Assembly: GCF_900100485.1 (NCBI RefSeq)
Contig: NZ_FNDH01000030.1
Span: 1-33,151, forward strand
Source: Nitrosomonas sp. Nm132
GTDB lineage: Bacteria > Pseudomonadota > Gammaproteobacteria > Burkholderiales > Nitrosomonadaceae
Length of the DNA: 33,151 bases
Reading direction: 5' to 3'
Shown here: positions 25,181 through 33,151 of the stretch, piece by piece
Layout of the letters: every line of letters starts with the position of its first letter
How positions within the stretch are numbered: position 1 is the stretch's first letter
Position numbers and translations under genes: made by a program
Notes under the pieces: generated by a model
Database searches by the model: none
Told to the model about the DNA's origin: nothing
The model's input: the letters and a program-made list of their open reading frames with translations, nothing else

Positions 25181-25765
25181 TGCTTACCGGCTTTTTTGGT
25201 CTAGAATCTTTGGGCGCGCTCATCAGTCTTGTAGCAGCGGCTGGTTCGCTCATATTGCTCGCAGTGGCGGCACGCAGTCATGTGATTAACCCGAAAAGTA
25301 GTGCGCGAAGCGCCATGGCAGATCGCTATTTTTTCACTGGGCATGTATTGGGTGGTGTATGGTTTGCGCAATGAAGGCTTGACCGGATATATTACCGGCC
25401 TGCTTGATATTTTTGCCAGTTATGGCGTGTGGGGGGCAACGCTTGGCACCGGTTTTCTGGCCGCTTTCTTATCGTCCATCATGAATAATATGCCTACAGT
25501 ACTGATCGGCGCATTGTCGATCGACGCAACCAGTGCAACCGGCGTGGTAAAGGGCGCTATGATTTACGCCAACGTGATCGGTTGTGATCTGGGGCCAAAA
25601 ATCACGCCGATTGGCAGCCTGGCAACCTTGTTGTGGTTGCATGTATTGGCGCGGAAAAATACGGTTATCACATGGGGGTATTACTTTCAGGTGGGAATTG
25701 TGTTGACGGTGCCAGTATTGCTTGTCACGCTGGCCGCCCTCGCTATGTGGCTTAGCATTCAATGA
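25181..25765 (+). pseudogene. arsB: Arsenite efflux pump ArsB, C-terminal part only
   Basis: ArsB exports arsenite, alone or driven by the ArsA ATPase. What remains begins at the IS5 joint (SLVAAAGSLILLAVAARSHV), stays in the IS5 frame up to INPK near 25300, then changes frame (extra or missing A in AAAA) to [20 protein letters not shown]. From there it reads normally: [20 protein letters not shown] and [20 protein letters not shown] to the stop at 25765. About half of the roughly 425-residue pump is lost, so it cannot work. Its stop is 96 bp before arsD. Confidence 0.85.
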
Positions 25766-25861
25766 AATTACCGTTGCAAGAATTGCAACATAACCGTGAA
25801 TGTCTGAAAGCAGAATTGAATTTTATCAACCTTGTTAGTTTAACTTTATAGGAGAATCAAA

Positions 25862-26212
25862 ATGACAACTATCCATGTATTTGACCCCGCCTCATGCTGT
25901 AGCTCAGGCGCTTGCGGTTCCGACGTAGACCAGGAACTGGTCGGTTTTTCCGCTGATGTCGATTGGGTCAAACAACACGATGTTGCCATCGAGCGTTTTA
26001 ATCTGGCACAGCAACCCATGGCTTTTGCGGATAATTCTACGGTGAAAGCATTTTTGGAACGCTCTGGTGCTGAAGCGCTGCCATTAATACTGGTAGACGG
26101 AGAAGTGGCATTGGCAGGTCGCTATCCGCAGCGTAGCGAACTGGCGCGCTGGGCGGGGATTCCTCTGGAGGAAGAAGTCGAAGAATCGAGTTGTTGCGGC
26201 GGCTGTTGCTAA
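25862..26212 (+). CDS. arsD: Arsenic metallochaperone ArsD
   Basis: ArsD hands arsenite to ArsA and weakly represses the operon. The 116-residue protein is complete: MTTIHVFDPASCCSSGACG has the As(III)-binding Cys12, Cys13 and Cys18, and the end ESSCCGGCC has the two extra vicinal cysteine pairs found in many ArsD proteins. The middle PLILVDGEVALAGRYP is the thioredoxin-like fold. The ribosome binding site AGGAGA lies 6 bp before ATG 25862. It is the only undamaged gene of this ars cluster. No arsR or arsC is seen in the window. Confidence 0.92.
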   Translation: MTTIHVFDPASCCSSGACGSDVDQELVGFSADVDWVKQHDVAIERFNLAQQPMAFADNSTVKAFLERSGAEALPLILVDGEVALAGRYPQRSELARWAGIPLEEEVEESSCCGGCC

Positions 26213-26219
26213 GAAAACG

Positions 26220-26315
26220 CTGAATAACGCATCTTTGTCATTCCGAACACAGTGAGAAATCTTGGCGAATCAGCATTATAGATTTCTCGCTATGCTCGAA
26301 ATGACAATTATTCAG
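26220..26315. repeat. Palindromic repeat between arsD and arsA
   Basis: TGTCATTCCGAACACAGTGA at 26236 pairs with TCGCTATGCTCGAAATGACA ending at 26306. The match continues outward as CTGAATAA (26220-26227) / TTATTCAG (26308-26315) and inward as GAAATCT / AGATTTC. It resembles scattered palindromic units with TGTCATTCCGA / TCGGAATGACA ends known from many proteobacteria. It separates arsD from arsA by 134 bp, which is unusual since these genes normally almost touch. Confidence 0.75.
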
Positions 26316-26346
26316 AGACTCCTTAAAGTAACCTCGATCCCATTCT

Positions 26347-26933
26347 ATGACCAGACTCAAATTTCTCGATCAGCCGCCGCGTTTCCTGTTTTTTACGGCA
26401 AAGGCGGCGCCGGCAAAACTTCATTGGCCTGCGCCGCAGCGATCACATTGGCCGATGCCGGTCAGCGGGTATTATTGGTTAGCACCGATCCAGCTTCCAA
26501 CGTTGGTCAGGTTTTCGGCATTACAATTGGCAATAAGATTGCGGCAATGACCGCAGTGCCCGGATTAGCCGCCCTGGAAATCGACCCGCAAGCAGCAGCG
26601 CAAGTCTATCGTGATCGCATTGTGAATCCGGTGCGTGGTGTATTACCGGATACGATGGTAAAAGGCATCGAAGAACAATTATCAGGTGCATGCACGACTG
26701 AAATAGCGGCCTTTGATGAATTTACCGCTTTGCTGGCCGGTTCAGCGCTGACAGCGGATTATGATCATATTATTTTCGACACCGCGCCGACCGGCTACAC
26801 CATTCGGCTACTGCAATTACCCGGCGCATGGAGTGATTTTCTTGAGGAAGGCAAAGGCAATGCGTCCTGTCTTGGCCCCTTGGCTAGTCTGGAAAAACAA
26901 CGCGCCCAATACAAAGCAGCGGTAGACGCTTTA
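26347..26933 (+). pseudogene. arsA: Arsenite-transporting ATPase ArsA, frameshifted and truncated
   Basis: ArsA powers ArsB. ATG 26347 starts MTRLKFLDQPPRFLFFT, then the frame fails. One missing G at 26397-26398 (ACGGCAAAGG where ACGGGCAAAGG is expected) throws off the P-loop. In the next frame the protein goes on: GKGGAGKTSLACAAAI, LLVSTDPASNVGQVF and HIIFDTAPTGYTIRLLQLPG. At 26932 a MITE cuts the gene at about residue 195 of a roughly 580-residue family; translation would run on into the element and stop at 27012-27014. An open frame from 26262 spans the P-loop but lacks the natural start. The gene is dead twice over. Confidence 0.85.
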
Positions 26934-27099
26934 GCCCGAATATTTCATAAATTGGCACGTGCCCTCACTTGCTTTTTGATTAATAAGAAAGATTTTGCTC
27001 AGTCGGGTGTATGAGTCACTACACCCCTCTTTCTCAAAACTTCCCTATTAATCAAAATCCTGCGTGATCATCACGCGAATTTATGAAATATTCGGGTTA
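26932..27099. mobile_element. MITE, full-length copy C (164 bp plus TA on both sides)
   Basis: The element 26934-27097 between TA dinucleotides is nearly identical to copy A at 3606-3774, with three or four single-base differences, mostly in runs of C or T. Its right end has GGGT instead of GGGC. The left end lies within arsA, so this copy came in after the gene was made. It ends 14 bp before the stop of the HD-GYP gene on the other strand. Confidence 0.88.
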
Positions 27100-27113
27100 A
27101 TGCGACAAAGCCG

Positions 27114-28262
27114 TCAAATCAATTCTTCATCACGGAACTGTTGCTGGATCGATAATACTTTATCGAGATTGTTGATCAATGCATTGACGCAATCGCGGTC
27201 CAGTTTGGCATTCGACATTTTCTGCAAGACGGCAAAAGCTTCTTCATTTGTCCACGCTGCTTTGTACACGCGGCGGGATGTCAAAGCGTCAAACACATCC
27301 GCAACCGCGCTGATGCGTGCTTCAATTGGAATCTCATCGCCTTTCAAACCCTTAGGATAGCCGCTGCCATCCATCGCTTCATGATGATATTCGGCAATAT
27401 TGCGCAGAATATCGACATGACCGAAAGTGCCTAAACTGAAATCTTTCAGCACGGCTTCGATAATTTCGCGGCCTTTTTCGGGATGTGTTTTCATCACATC
27501 GAATTCACTGTCGTCAAGCCGACTGGGTTTGCGCAGAATGTTATCCGGAATGCCGATCTTGCCCACATCATGCATCGGTGAAAACAGAAAAATATGCTCA
27601 ATCTGCTCATCTGTAATGTCATAGTTGCTGGCAAGTTCGCGAGCAATCAGGCGTGCATAGTGCGCGGTGCGGTCGATATGCGAGCCGGTTTCCAAGTCAC
27701 GATAATGCGTCATGCTGCGTGCTGCGCGGACTGCAGCAATTAGCGTGCGGATTGCCGTCAGTTCATTGATCACCATCAGCGCGACTAAATGCCCATAAAT
27801 ATCAATCTGACGCAACGATTGTGATGTAAAAGGATGCGCCTGCAACGAGTTAAAGAACAAAAAACCAATAAAGGTTCTGCCTTGATACAGCGGCATGGTG
27901 TAACTGGATTTGTACCCTTTGGCAGCGATGCGCTTGGTGTGCTCATGCGTGCCTTGGGAAAAAATATTAAGATCCTGCACCAAACGAGGGCGGCGATGCT
28001 CGATGATGGCATGCAACGAAGGCGCCGAGCTGAGAGGCGCTTCATACGTTGTTACCGGGCTATCATTTCCTTCAGTGCTGTGCGTGTAAGTTTTGAGAAT
28101 TTGCGTTTTTTCATCAAATAGTGCTATTGCCAATCGATCAAGGAATGGAAAATCTTGGCGAATGATTTGATGCAAGAAACGCAGTTTTTCCGTTAGAGGG
28201 ATATTTTCGTGCAAATTAGCCAGAGTATCCTGATGCGTAAAAAGATCTTTTTGCTGCTGCAT
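27114..28262 (-). CDS. GAF and HD-GYP domain protein, cyclic-di-GMP phosphodiesterase type
   Basis: The 382 residues have a GAF-like sensor domain at about 25-165 (FLDRLAIALFDEKTQ, SYTMPLYQGRTFIGFLFFNS) and an HD-GYP domain at about 175-370. The metal-binding HD pair is HDVGKIGIPD (231-232), a second HH pair is at 293-294 and the GYP motif at 301-303 (DGSGYPKG). HD-GYP enzymes split cyclic-di-GMP to pGpG or GMP and thereby shift cells from biofilm to motility. The sensed signal is unknown. There is no membrane segment. It is a single gene with no clear ribosome binding site. Confidence 0.9.
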   Translation of the reverse strand: MQQQKDLFTHQDTLANLHENIPLTEKLRFLHQIIRQDFPFLDRLAIALFDEKTQILKTYTHSTEGNDSPVTTYEAPLSSAPSLHAIIEHRRPRLVQDLNIFSQGTHEHTKRIAAKGYKSSYTMPLYQGRTFIGFLFFNSLQAHPFTSQSLRQIDIYGHLVALMVINELTAIRTLIAAVRAARSMTHYRDLETGSHIDRTAHYARLIARELASNYDITDEQIEHIFLFSPMHDVGKIGIPDNILRKPSRLDDSEFDVMKTHPEKGREIIEAVLKDFSLGTFGHVDILRNIAEYHHEAMDGSGYPKGLKGDEIPIEARISAVADVFDALTSRRVYKAAWTNEEAFAVLQKMSNAKLDRDCVNALINNLDKVLSIQQQFRDEELI

Positions 28263-28370
28263 AAAATTTTCGGTAGCGAAGATTTTTCGGTTGGCTGGTG
28301 CAACATTCTAAACGATTTACCATGCAATCCATACTCCAAGTTTGAAACTCTGTTGCATTAACCATCGGGC

Positions 28371-28499
28371 AGAAAATATTGCACCAGGCTCGGACTGCAA
28401 CAAATCGAGTGCATGCACGTCGGCCCTCTTGCTGTCTGAGATATGAATAAGGCTTGGGATATTACCCTTCAGATCAAGCAGTGTAGGCATCTTCACGAC
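28371..28499 (-). pseudogene. IS4-family transposase relic
   Basis: The minus strand reads VVKMPTLLDLKGNIPSLIHI then SDSKRADVHALDLLQSEPGA, following the K.HTLLDLRGNIP.FIHISDGK.HDVNVLD block of IS4-type DDE transposases. No start, no DDE-completing part and no ends were found. The rest of 28263-28962 shows no gene; the last 150 bp is very AT-rich and should hold the promoter of the cytochrome gene. Confidence 0.55.
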
Positions 28500-28962
28500 A
28501 ACCTTAGTAGTAAGGGGCGGTAGGTATCAACGTATTTTCGCTTGAGTACCCCTTGGATATTCCTCAAGTTCGGAACCGGCAAGATTGCTAATAAGTGCGG
28601 AAAGTTGAGGGATCCTTGGGATTGAGGACAGTTGATGCAAAGTGAATGGCAATTTACTGCACCCATTTGAAACCAGTTGATGGGCACAGCAAAAAGGACG
28701 GCATAAAAGGCAGTGCAGTTATAAATGGCTGCTGAATCCAGTTACAAGTTTATGATTATGCTGATATTCTTCTTGATCACCTATCAATAGAAACAACAGA
28801 ATCCAGCAAGATACCAAATGTATTGATGGGTTTTAGCTATTTAAATAATAACAATATATTTTTGGCATATTGCTAATTATTTCTATCTGTAATATTTTTA
28901 ATCGTTATTTGTTTTTTCTATATTCCTCAGATGTGATTCTTGCCTTTAAGGAGGAGGACAGC

Positions 28963-30531
28963 ATGAGAAAAATACTACCCGCCGTTATGCTATATATTGC
29001 TATGTTATCACTCACAGCAGCAGTATGTTTTGCAGAAAACAAAAAGGATATTGCAGAAGGGCGCAATATCTGGTTCAACAGTACTTTTGGAGGAGAGCGT
29101 TTTTTTAGTCTTATCTTACCTAATGCGCCCTTCAGTCTCCAGATTGGTTTTGACCAAATGTTAACCTGGCCACGGGATAATCGTTTTGATGAGTATGGGG
29201 TTATTAATGACCCAGACTGCTCTCCAGGTGATGCATCGACGGGTTATTTCGATCGATGTGCAGATCCTGAGTCCGCCGGTGTCATAGGAGTGCGTAAGTT
29301 TCCAAACCCCTCAGGAGGGCCTCCGCTTATAGGGATCACCTGTGCCGCTTGTCATGCTGGGTTTGATCCAGTTCGTCCTCCTTCAAATCTAAATAATCCA
29401 CAAGAAGAAAACATTCATCCTACAGTGGGGAATCAATATCTGCGGATCGACAAGCTTTTTAAGGGTCATCTTTCGCCGCACGATCCGCGCTATCAAATCT
29501 TTTCCAGCTGGGCTCCTGGCACTGTCGATACCACTTTACTGGAGAATGATCACATTAATAATCCGGGAATGATTACACCGATCTGGTCAGTACCGGATCG
29601 TCCATTCTTTGATGTGACTGTTAATGGCGAGCTTGCTCGCGTTCATCGTAACGGGCAGGGAGGAGAAGATGATATTGGTTGTGAGCAGGCGACACTTCGT
29701 GTCTATTTCAATATCGGTATGTGTGCTGCAGAGTGCATGATTGGGCACCTTGCCAACGGCCCTGGCGGGAGCCAAACGCCCATTAACCTCGCAGAGTGCA
29801 GGCAGGTATGCCCAGAGCTCCTGCAAGCGGAAGAGTCGGTAGGCAAGCTCTGCGCATTTCTTCAAACACCACGTGCTCCACGCTTGGTGCATGCCCCGGA
29901 GGGCGCACATTATATCGATTGGAAAGTGGTAGGGAAGGGTAAGAGAGTCTTTTTTCAGGCATGCGAATCATGCCATTCTGATGGAGACCGTTCGTTAAGA
30001 CGAGATGTTCTCTCTGACGATTTGATTCATCCTTTTACTGAGATTAGTACGAACAGCTGTCGTGCCCGTACTACTAACTGGATGGCTGGCCACATCTGGG
30101 CTACATTTTCTTCGGATCAATATAAGGAACGACCTACCGGCGGACCAGGTTTTTACCGTGACATGCCTCTTGTGGGTATTTGGGCAACTGCTCCTTTCTT
30201 TCACAATAACAGGCTGGGCCGAAGCATCGGTGATCCATCAGTGGCTGGTCGTATCACAGCATACCAGGATGCAATGGATCTGTTGCTGAATCCTGATAAG
30301 CGAGATCAACCCAGTTCGATTCTGCGCACTACCGACCCAGTACAATTGCCGACCCCATCTGGTGTAGTCACGCTTCCCGCTGGGACTCCTATTGCTCAGT
30401 TTGCAAGTCTTGATCCCAACACTGGCGAAAGTCTCTGCCCGGATCTCTTTGAAAATCAGGGGCACTACTTTGGAGCAGAGCTTTCGGATGAAGATAAGTA
30501 TGCGCTGATCGAATTCTTGAAGACACGCTGA
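28963..30531 (+). CDS. Periplasmic di-haem cytochrome c
   Basis: I chose ATG 28963 because AAGGAGGAGG stands 5-14 bp before it and it gives a clean signal peptide (LPAVMLYIAMLSLTAAVCFA). The mature protein of about 500 residues has two haem-binding motifs, CAACH (127-131) and CESCH (334-338), and near its end GFYRDMPLVGIWATAPFFHN, like the catalytic-side block of di-haem peroxidases and of RoxA-type dioxygenases. Extra cysteines (CAAEC, CRQVC) may form disulphides. It probably moves electrons or acts on peroxide or an organic substrate in the periplasm. It is a single gene, with a strong hairpin after it. Confidence 0.8.
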   Translation: MRKILPAVMLYIAMLSLTAAVCFAENKKDIAEGRNIWFNSTFGGERFFSLILPNAPFSLQIGFDQMLTWPRDNRFDEYGVINDPDCSPGDASTGYFDRCADPESAGVIGVRKFPNPSGGPPLIGITCAACHAGFDPVRPPSNLNNPQEENIHPTVGNQYLRIDKLFKGHLSPHDPRYQIFSSWAPGTVDTTLLENDHINNPGMITPIWSVPDRPFFDVTVNGELARVHRNGQGGEDDIGCEQATLRVYFNIGMCAAECMIGHLANGPGGSQTPINLAECRQVCPELLQAEESVGKLCAFLQTPRAPRLVHAPEGAHYIDWKVVGKGKRVFFQACESCHSDGDRSLRRDVLSDDLIHPFTEISTNSCRARTTNWMAGHIWATFSSDQYKERPTGGPGFYRDMPLVGIWATAPFFHNNRLGRSIGDPSVAGRITAYQDAMDLLLNPDKRDQPSSILRTTDPVQLPTPSGVVTLPAGTPIAQFASLDPNTGESLCPDLFENQGHYFGAELSDEDKYALIEFLKTR

Positions 30532-30557
30532 TGTGGCGGGCTGCTGCGTAATTATCC

Positions 30558-30594
30558 AAATGAGGCTGGGCGAGATTGCTGCCCAGCCTCATTT
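30558..30594 (+). terminator. Strong hairpin after the cytochrome gene
   Basis: A perfect 14-bp stem AAATGAGGCTGGGC / GCCCAGCCTCATTT with a 9-base loop starts 27 bp after the stop. A-rich on one side and T-rich on the other, it could end transcription in both directions, including the small gene coming from the right. Confidence 0.8.
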
Positions 30595-30734
30595 AGAATT
30601 GATTGTCAACACCACGGCCGTAGAATTTTTTGACTATTAAATATATTTTACTTAATTTAATAGTGCTGATCGGCGGATAGAGTCATCATAACTTCTTCTT
30701 AATTGTCAGATGCTTGTACCAATAAAAACTTAGC

Positions 30735-30914
30735 TTAAACTAACTTAATTAGCAGCATAATAAACAAAACAATTATTATCATGGGAGCGACAATGGCCTT
30801 CCAATCCGAAGATGTAGCTTTTGGGCTGTTCTTCATCATTTCCAGTGCTGCAGGAAATAAAATTATTAAGAACATTACTAACGCTAATGCAGAAGCAATT
30901 TGCATCCAATCCAT
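30735..30914 (-). CDS. Small membrane protein, 59 residues
   Basis: ATG 30914 gives MDWMQIASALALVMFLIILF, then a short polar loop PAALEMMKNSPKATSSDWKA and a second hydrophobic stretch IVAPMIIIVLFIMLLIKLV. Two membrane helices with a loop of about 20 residues are clear. A purine-rich site GGAAGGGGAAGAAG stands 8 bp upstream. The pattern MDW.QI.SAL ... NSP..S.DW is one I know from small conserved proteins of unknown function in Betaproteobacteria. It is downstream of the BI-1 gene on the same strand, but a terminator lies between, so it has its own promoter. Confidence 0.75.
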   Translation of the reverse strand: MDWMQIASALALVMFLIILFPAALEMMKNSPKATSSDWKAIVAPMIIIVLFIMLLIKLV

Positions 30915-30949
30915 ATCCAGACTTCTTCCCCTTCCATTTATTCCGCTCT

Positions 30950-30982
30950 AAAAAACAAAACCCCGGTTTGACCGGGGCTTTG
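30950..30982 (-). terminator. Rho-independent terminator of the BI-1 gene
   Basis: On the minus strand the stem CCCCGG-TCAAA-CCGGGG is followed by TTTTGTTTTTT. It lies about 30 bp after the stop of the BI-1/YccA gene. Confidence 0.9.
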
Positions 30983-31010
30983 AATAGCTGCTATTTAAAG
31001 TAGCCGACAA

Positions 31011-31682
31011 TTAATCATCATTACCCATAATCCCTAAAATTTGCAACAAGCTGATAAAGATATTGAAAATTGTCATATATAGCCCAATCGTTGCTAACAC
31101 ATAATTAGTTTCGCCACCATGAATAATACGACTCGTGTCGTATAAAATGAAACCACTCATGATCAGGATAACTACAGCTGATATCGCTAATGACATTGCA
31201 GGTATTTGTAAGAAAATATTTGCCAGTGCAGCAAGTAGTACTAGCAAAAAACCTACCATCAAGAATCCACCCAGAAAACTAAAATCTTTTCGTGTGGCAA
31301 GGGCATACGCGGATAATCCCATGAATATCGCACCTGTGCCAGCTAGTGACAATGTAATGATATTTCCACCATTAGGCAGAGAAGCATACATTGTCAACAT
31401 TGGTCCCAGCCCAAATCCCAATAAACCAGTAATCAGAAAAACAATTCCGATCCCGGCTGTAGAGTTGGCAAAACGGGGTAATACAAACATCGCAATCAGC
31501 ATGCCACCTATCACAGAAATCAAATATGTCATCGGCGGCATATTTAAGAACATTGAAAGCCCAGCGGTTAGGCCGCTGAACAATAGCGTCAACGATAACA
31601 GCATGTAAGTGTTACGCAATACCTTGTTAGTCGCAAAAGCAGATGACGCGCTATGAGCAACTGTTGAATAGCTTCGATTCAT
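31011..31682 (-). CDS. yccA: BI-1/YccA family membrane protein
   Basis: The 223-residue protein has seven hydrophobic segments (for example YMLLSLTLLFSGLTAGLSMF, IIHGGETNYVLATIGLYMTI) and the family end IFNIFISLLQILGIMGNDD. In E. coli YccA modulates the FtsH protease, and other members act as proton-linked Ca2+ leak channels. ATG 31682 is the start because GGAG stands 8-11 bp before it; a TTG five codons upstream has none. The aspartate in LYDTSRII and the aspartates at the end are those of the pH-sensing site in the family. Confidence 0.93.
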   Translation of the reverse strand: MNRSYSTVAHSASSAFATNKVLRNTYMLLSLTLLFSGLTAGLSMFLNMPPMTYLISVIGGMLIAMFVLPRFANSTAGIGIVFLITGLLGFGLGPMLTMYASLPNGGNIITLSLAGTGAIFMGLSAYALATRKDFSFLGGFLMVGFLLVLLAALANIFLQIPAMSLAISAVVILIMSGFILYDTSRIIHGGETNYVLATIGLYMTIFNIFISLLQILGIMGNDD

Positions 31683-32519
31683 TTTAATGATCTCCAAATA
31701 TAAATATAAATTACTGCTGTTTTTATTTTAGCAGTCAATATTGACTCGGGCGCCTTATTTATAGTTCAATTTGTAAGTATAACCTCAGTTGCGTTTGGTT
31801 GTTATAAATCATTGATTTCTCTTTTGTAAAAATTTATTAACTAAACCCAGAAGATAGAGGCGAGTTTGACGATTTCAAGCATTCTCCATTCACAGAATGT
31901 GAGTTGTTTCCTTCGCCTAACCAATGCTGCAAATCAACCGCTTGATTAGTCCACGCGTAATTCATTGATTTCTATCGTCAGAAAAATACAAACTTGCGGA
32001 CGTCGCACTTGCATGATGGTTAGGGGGAGAGAATAATGAGGTAAAGAGAGAAAAATTGAGCGAATTCTGGATGTCTCATGAAACCTCGAAGTCCGCAAGA
32101 ATCCGCAGGAATCCACGTAAACACGCGGGAGTAAACGAAAAAAAAACCAACCGGTGAAGGGTTGGTCTTTGGTGTTGGTGGTGGGGTGGAAACCCACGTC
32201 AAATCAGGCTATATCAATGCGTTCGAGATAGCGCTGGCAGTTGCGGAAAGGAGCGAGAATCGTGGTTTCAATGGCTGCAATCTTATTAAAAAGACGTTAT
32301 GCCAAAATCATGTTAATTAGTGCCAGCCCGAAAACTCTCCATCTCTATAAAAAACAACCGGTTGCAGTTAATCTCGGGAATGAAGATTTCTGAAGAATTG
32401 AGTCAAACTGACGTTTTTGGCTGGTTTTGGCCCATTTTCAAGCAAAACAGCTTTAAACTTCGATTGAAATTAGCGAAAATATCGTCTTCAAAAACAAACT
32501 TCATCCGAGCAGAGATCAA
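31683..32519. other. Gene-poor stretch between BI-1 and the transposase
   Basis: No complete gene is supported. At 32204-32301 the minus strand has a short frame ending KIAAIETTILAPFRNCQRYL and ERIDIA before a stop; it reads like the tail of a protein but I do not recognise it. A minus-strand terminator follows it at 32138-32166. The first 150 bp should contain the BI-1 promoter. Confidence 0.4.
32138..32166 (-). terminator. Rho-independent terminator, minus strand
   Basis: Stem ACCAACC / GGTTGGT with a 7-base loop, followed on the minus strand by nine T. It fits the lost gene whose tail lies at 32204-32301. Confidence 0.75.
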
Positions 32520-33092
32520 ATGCGTATAGTCCGAAATAGACAGATGGAATTGGGTGAAATTGACGTATCACAAATCAAATTTGACTTGAGATCACGAGAT
32601 GACATTCCAAAGATACTGCGCGGATTACAGCACCTGTACATGGACGAGGCATTGCGCCAGAAAGTTTTTGCATTACTGGAAAGTGACATTGCCCCCAAGG
32701 TGAATAAGCACAATGGTCGTCCTGGCATGACCCTGTGGAGCATCCTGGTTTGTGGTGTATTACGTTTGGACTTAAATGCGGATTATGACCGTCTTCATGA
32801 ATTGGTTAACCAGCACAGAACCTTGCGCGCAATGTTGGGACATAGTCTGTGCGACCAAGACAAGGAATATGTCTATCAAACCTTGGTGGATAACGTCAGT
32901 CTGCTCACGCCGGAGCTGTTGGACAAATTAAGCGAGATCATTGTTAAGGGAGGGCATGCTCTTGTAAAAAAGGGCGACGCAGCCCTGCGTGGGCGGTGCG
33001 ACTCCTTTGTCGTTGAAACCAACGTACATTTTCCAACCGACATCAACTTCAGACCGCCTGATCCCGACGATTTTAAGATGACCCCAATTTAA
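32520..33092 (+). pseudogene. ISNCY-type transposase, N-terminal part
   Basis: ATG 32520 starts MRIVRNRQMELGEIDVSQIK, then FDLRSRDDIPKILRGLQHLY and NGRPGMTLWSILVCGVLRLD, the opening of ISNCY-type transposases. The match runs to CDSFVVETNVHFPTDIN at about residue 177. After that the family goes on LLYDA.R, but here the text turns to FRPPDPDDFKMTPI and stops. The enzyme normally has about 440 residues, so this copy was cut by a deletion or another insertion near 33055. The last 60 bp of the window were not recognised. Confidence 0.75.
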
Positions 33093-33151
33093 AGATCAGA
33101 CGAAGTCCAGATCGAGGAAAGAAGGTTTCAGTAGCATTGAGCTCCTCGCAA

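Noticed and set aside
26262..26346. Start of ArsA at ATG 26262
   Set aside because: The stretch up to 26346 comes from the palindromic repeat; the natural start MTRLKFLDQPP is at 26347 in the other frame.
31946..32202. Open frames of 60-83 codons on the minus strand
   Set aside because: They run through a terminator hairpin and low-complexity sequence and show no protein features.
1..33151. tRNA or rRNA genes, CRISPR arrays
   Set aside because: No T-loop sequence in a cloverleaf context, no rRNA blocks and no regularly spaced direct repeats were found on reading both strands.

Overview
The window looks like a betaproteobacterial chromosome, and I lean towards a Nitrosomonas-type ammonia oxidiser. 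This is inferred from the gene families (DabA/NuoL-like carbon uptake pair, Kup, two HU-beta copies, a di-haem cytochrome c, DoxX, ArsB/D/A, BI-1) and from moderate, uneven GC. No rRNA, tRNA or other species marker was seen, so the genus is a guess. Housekeeping genes lie at the two ends. The middle is a scrapyard of broken genes and mobile-element remnants around one large defence operon.

Left part (1-7 kb): the C-terminal part of a DabA-like protein overlaps a NuoL/DabB-like membrane subunit. A gene-poor stretch follows with a structured palindromic element, an IS256 transposase relic and a 165-bp MITE. Then come an outer-membrane barrel protein and kup. 7-12.5 kb: two HU genes with related promoters face away from each other and enclose decayed pieces of a SRAP protein, a DNA methyltransferase and an IS1182-like transposase. 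Between them also lie a GC-rich glycosyltransferase with a relic of a second one, a zinc alcohol dehydrogenase and a ParD/RelE-type toxin-antitoxin pair.

12.6-23.1 kb, minus strand: an apparent operon of an HTH protein, an internally deleted AlbA_2-type protein, hsdR, a GxxExxY protein, hsdM, hsdS, a 1013-residue reverse transcriptase-nitrilase (UG1 / DRT type 1 anti-phage family) and a truncated HNH nuclease. Most junctions from hsdR to the RT gene are 4-bp ATGA overlaps. hsdM carries an in-frame TGA where the family normally has Trp. The type I restriction-modification part may therefore be inactive while the RT-nitrilase frame is intact and keeps YVDD and the nitrilase Glu and Cys.

23-33 kb: a SleB-type hydrolase, DoxX, IS5 relics, and an arsenite operon in decay. 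Its arsB is cut by an IS5 fragment and frameshifted, arsD is intact, and arsA has lost one G just before its P-loop and is ended by a MITE. Next are a GAF/HD-GYP protein, an IS4 relic, a di-haem cytochrome c, a 59-residue membrane protein, a BI-1/YccA protein, and a truncated ISNCY-type transposase at the right edge. One MITE family, flanked by TA and carrying a terminal inverted repeat of about 20 bp, occurs at five places and ends up in or beside several of the broken genes.
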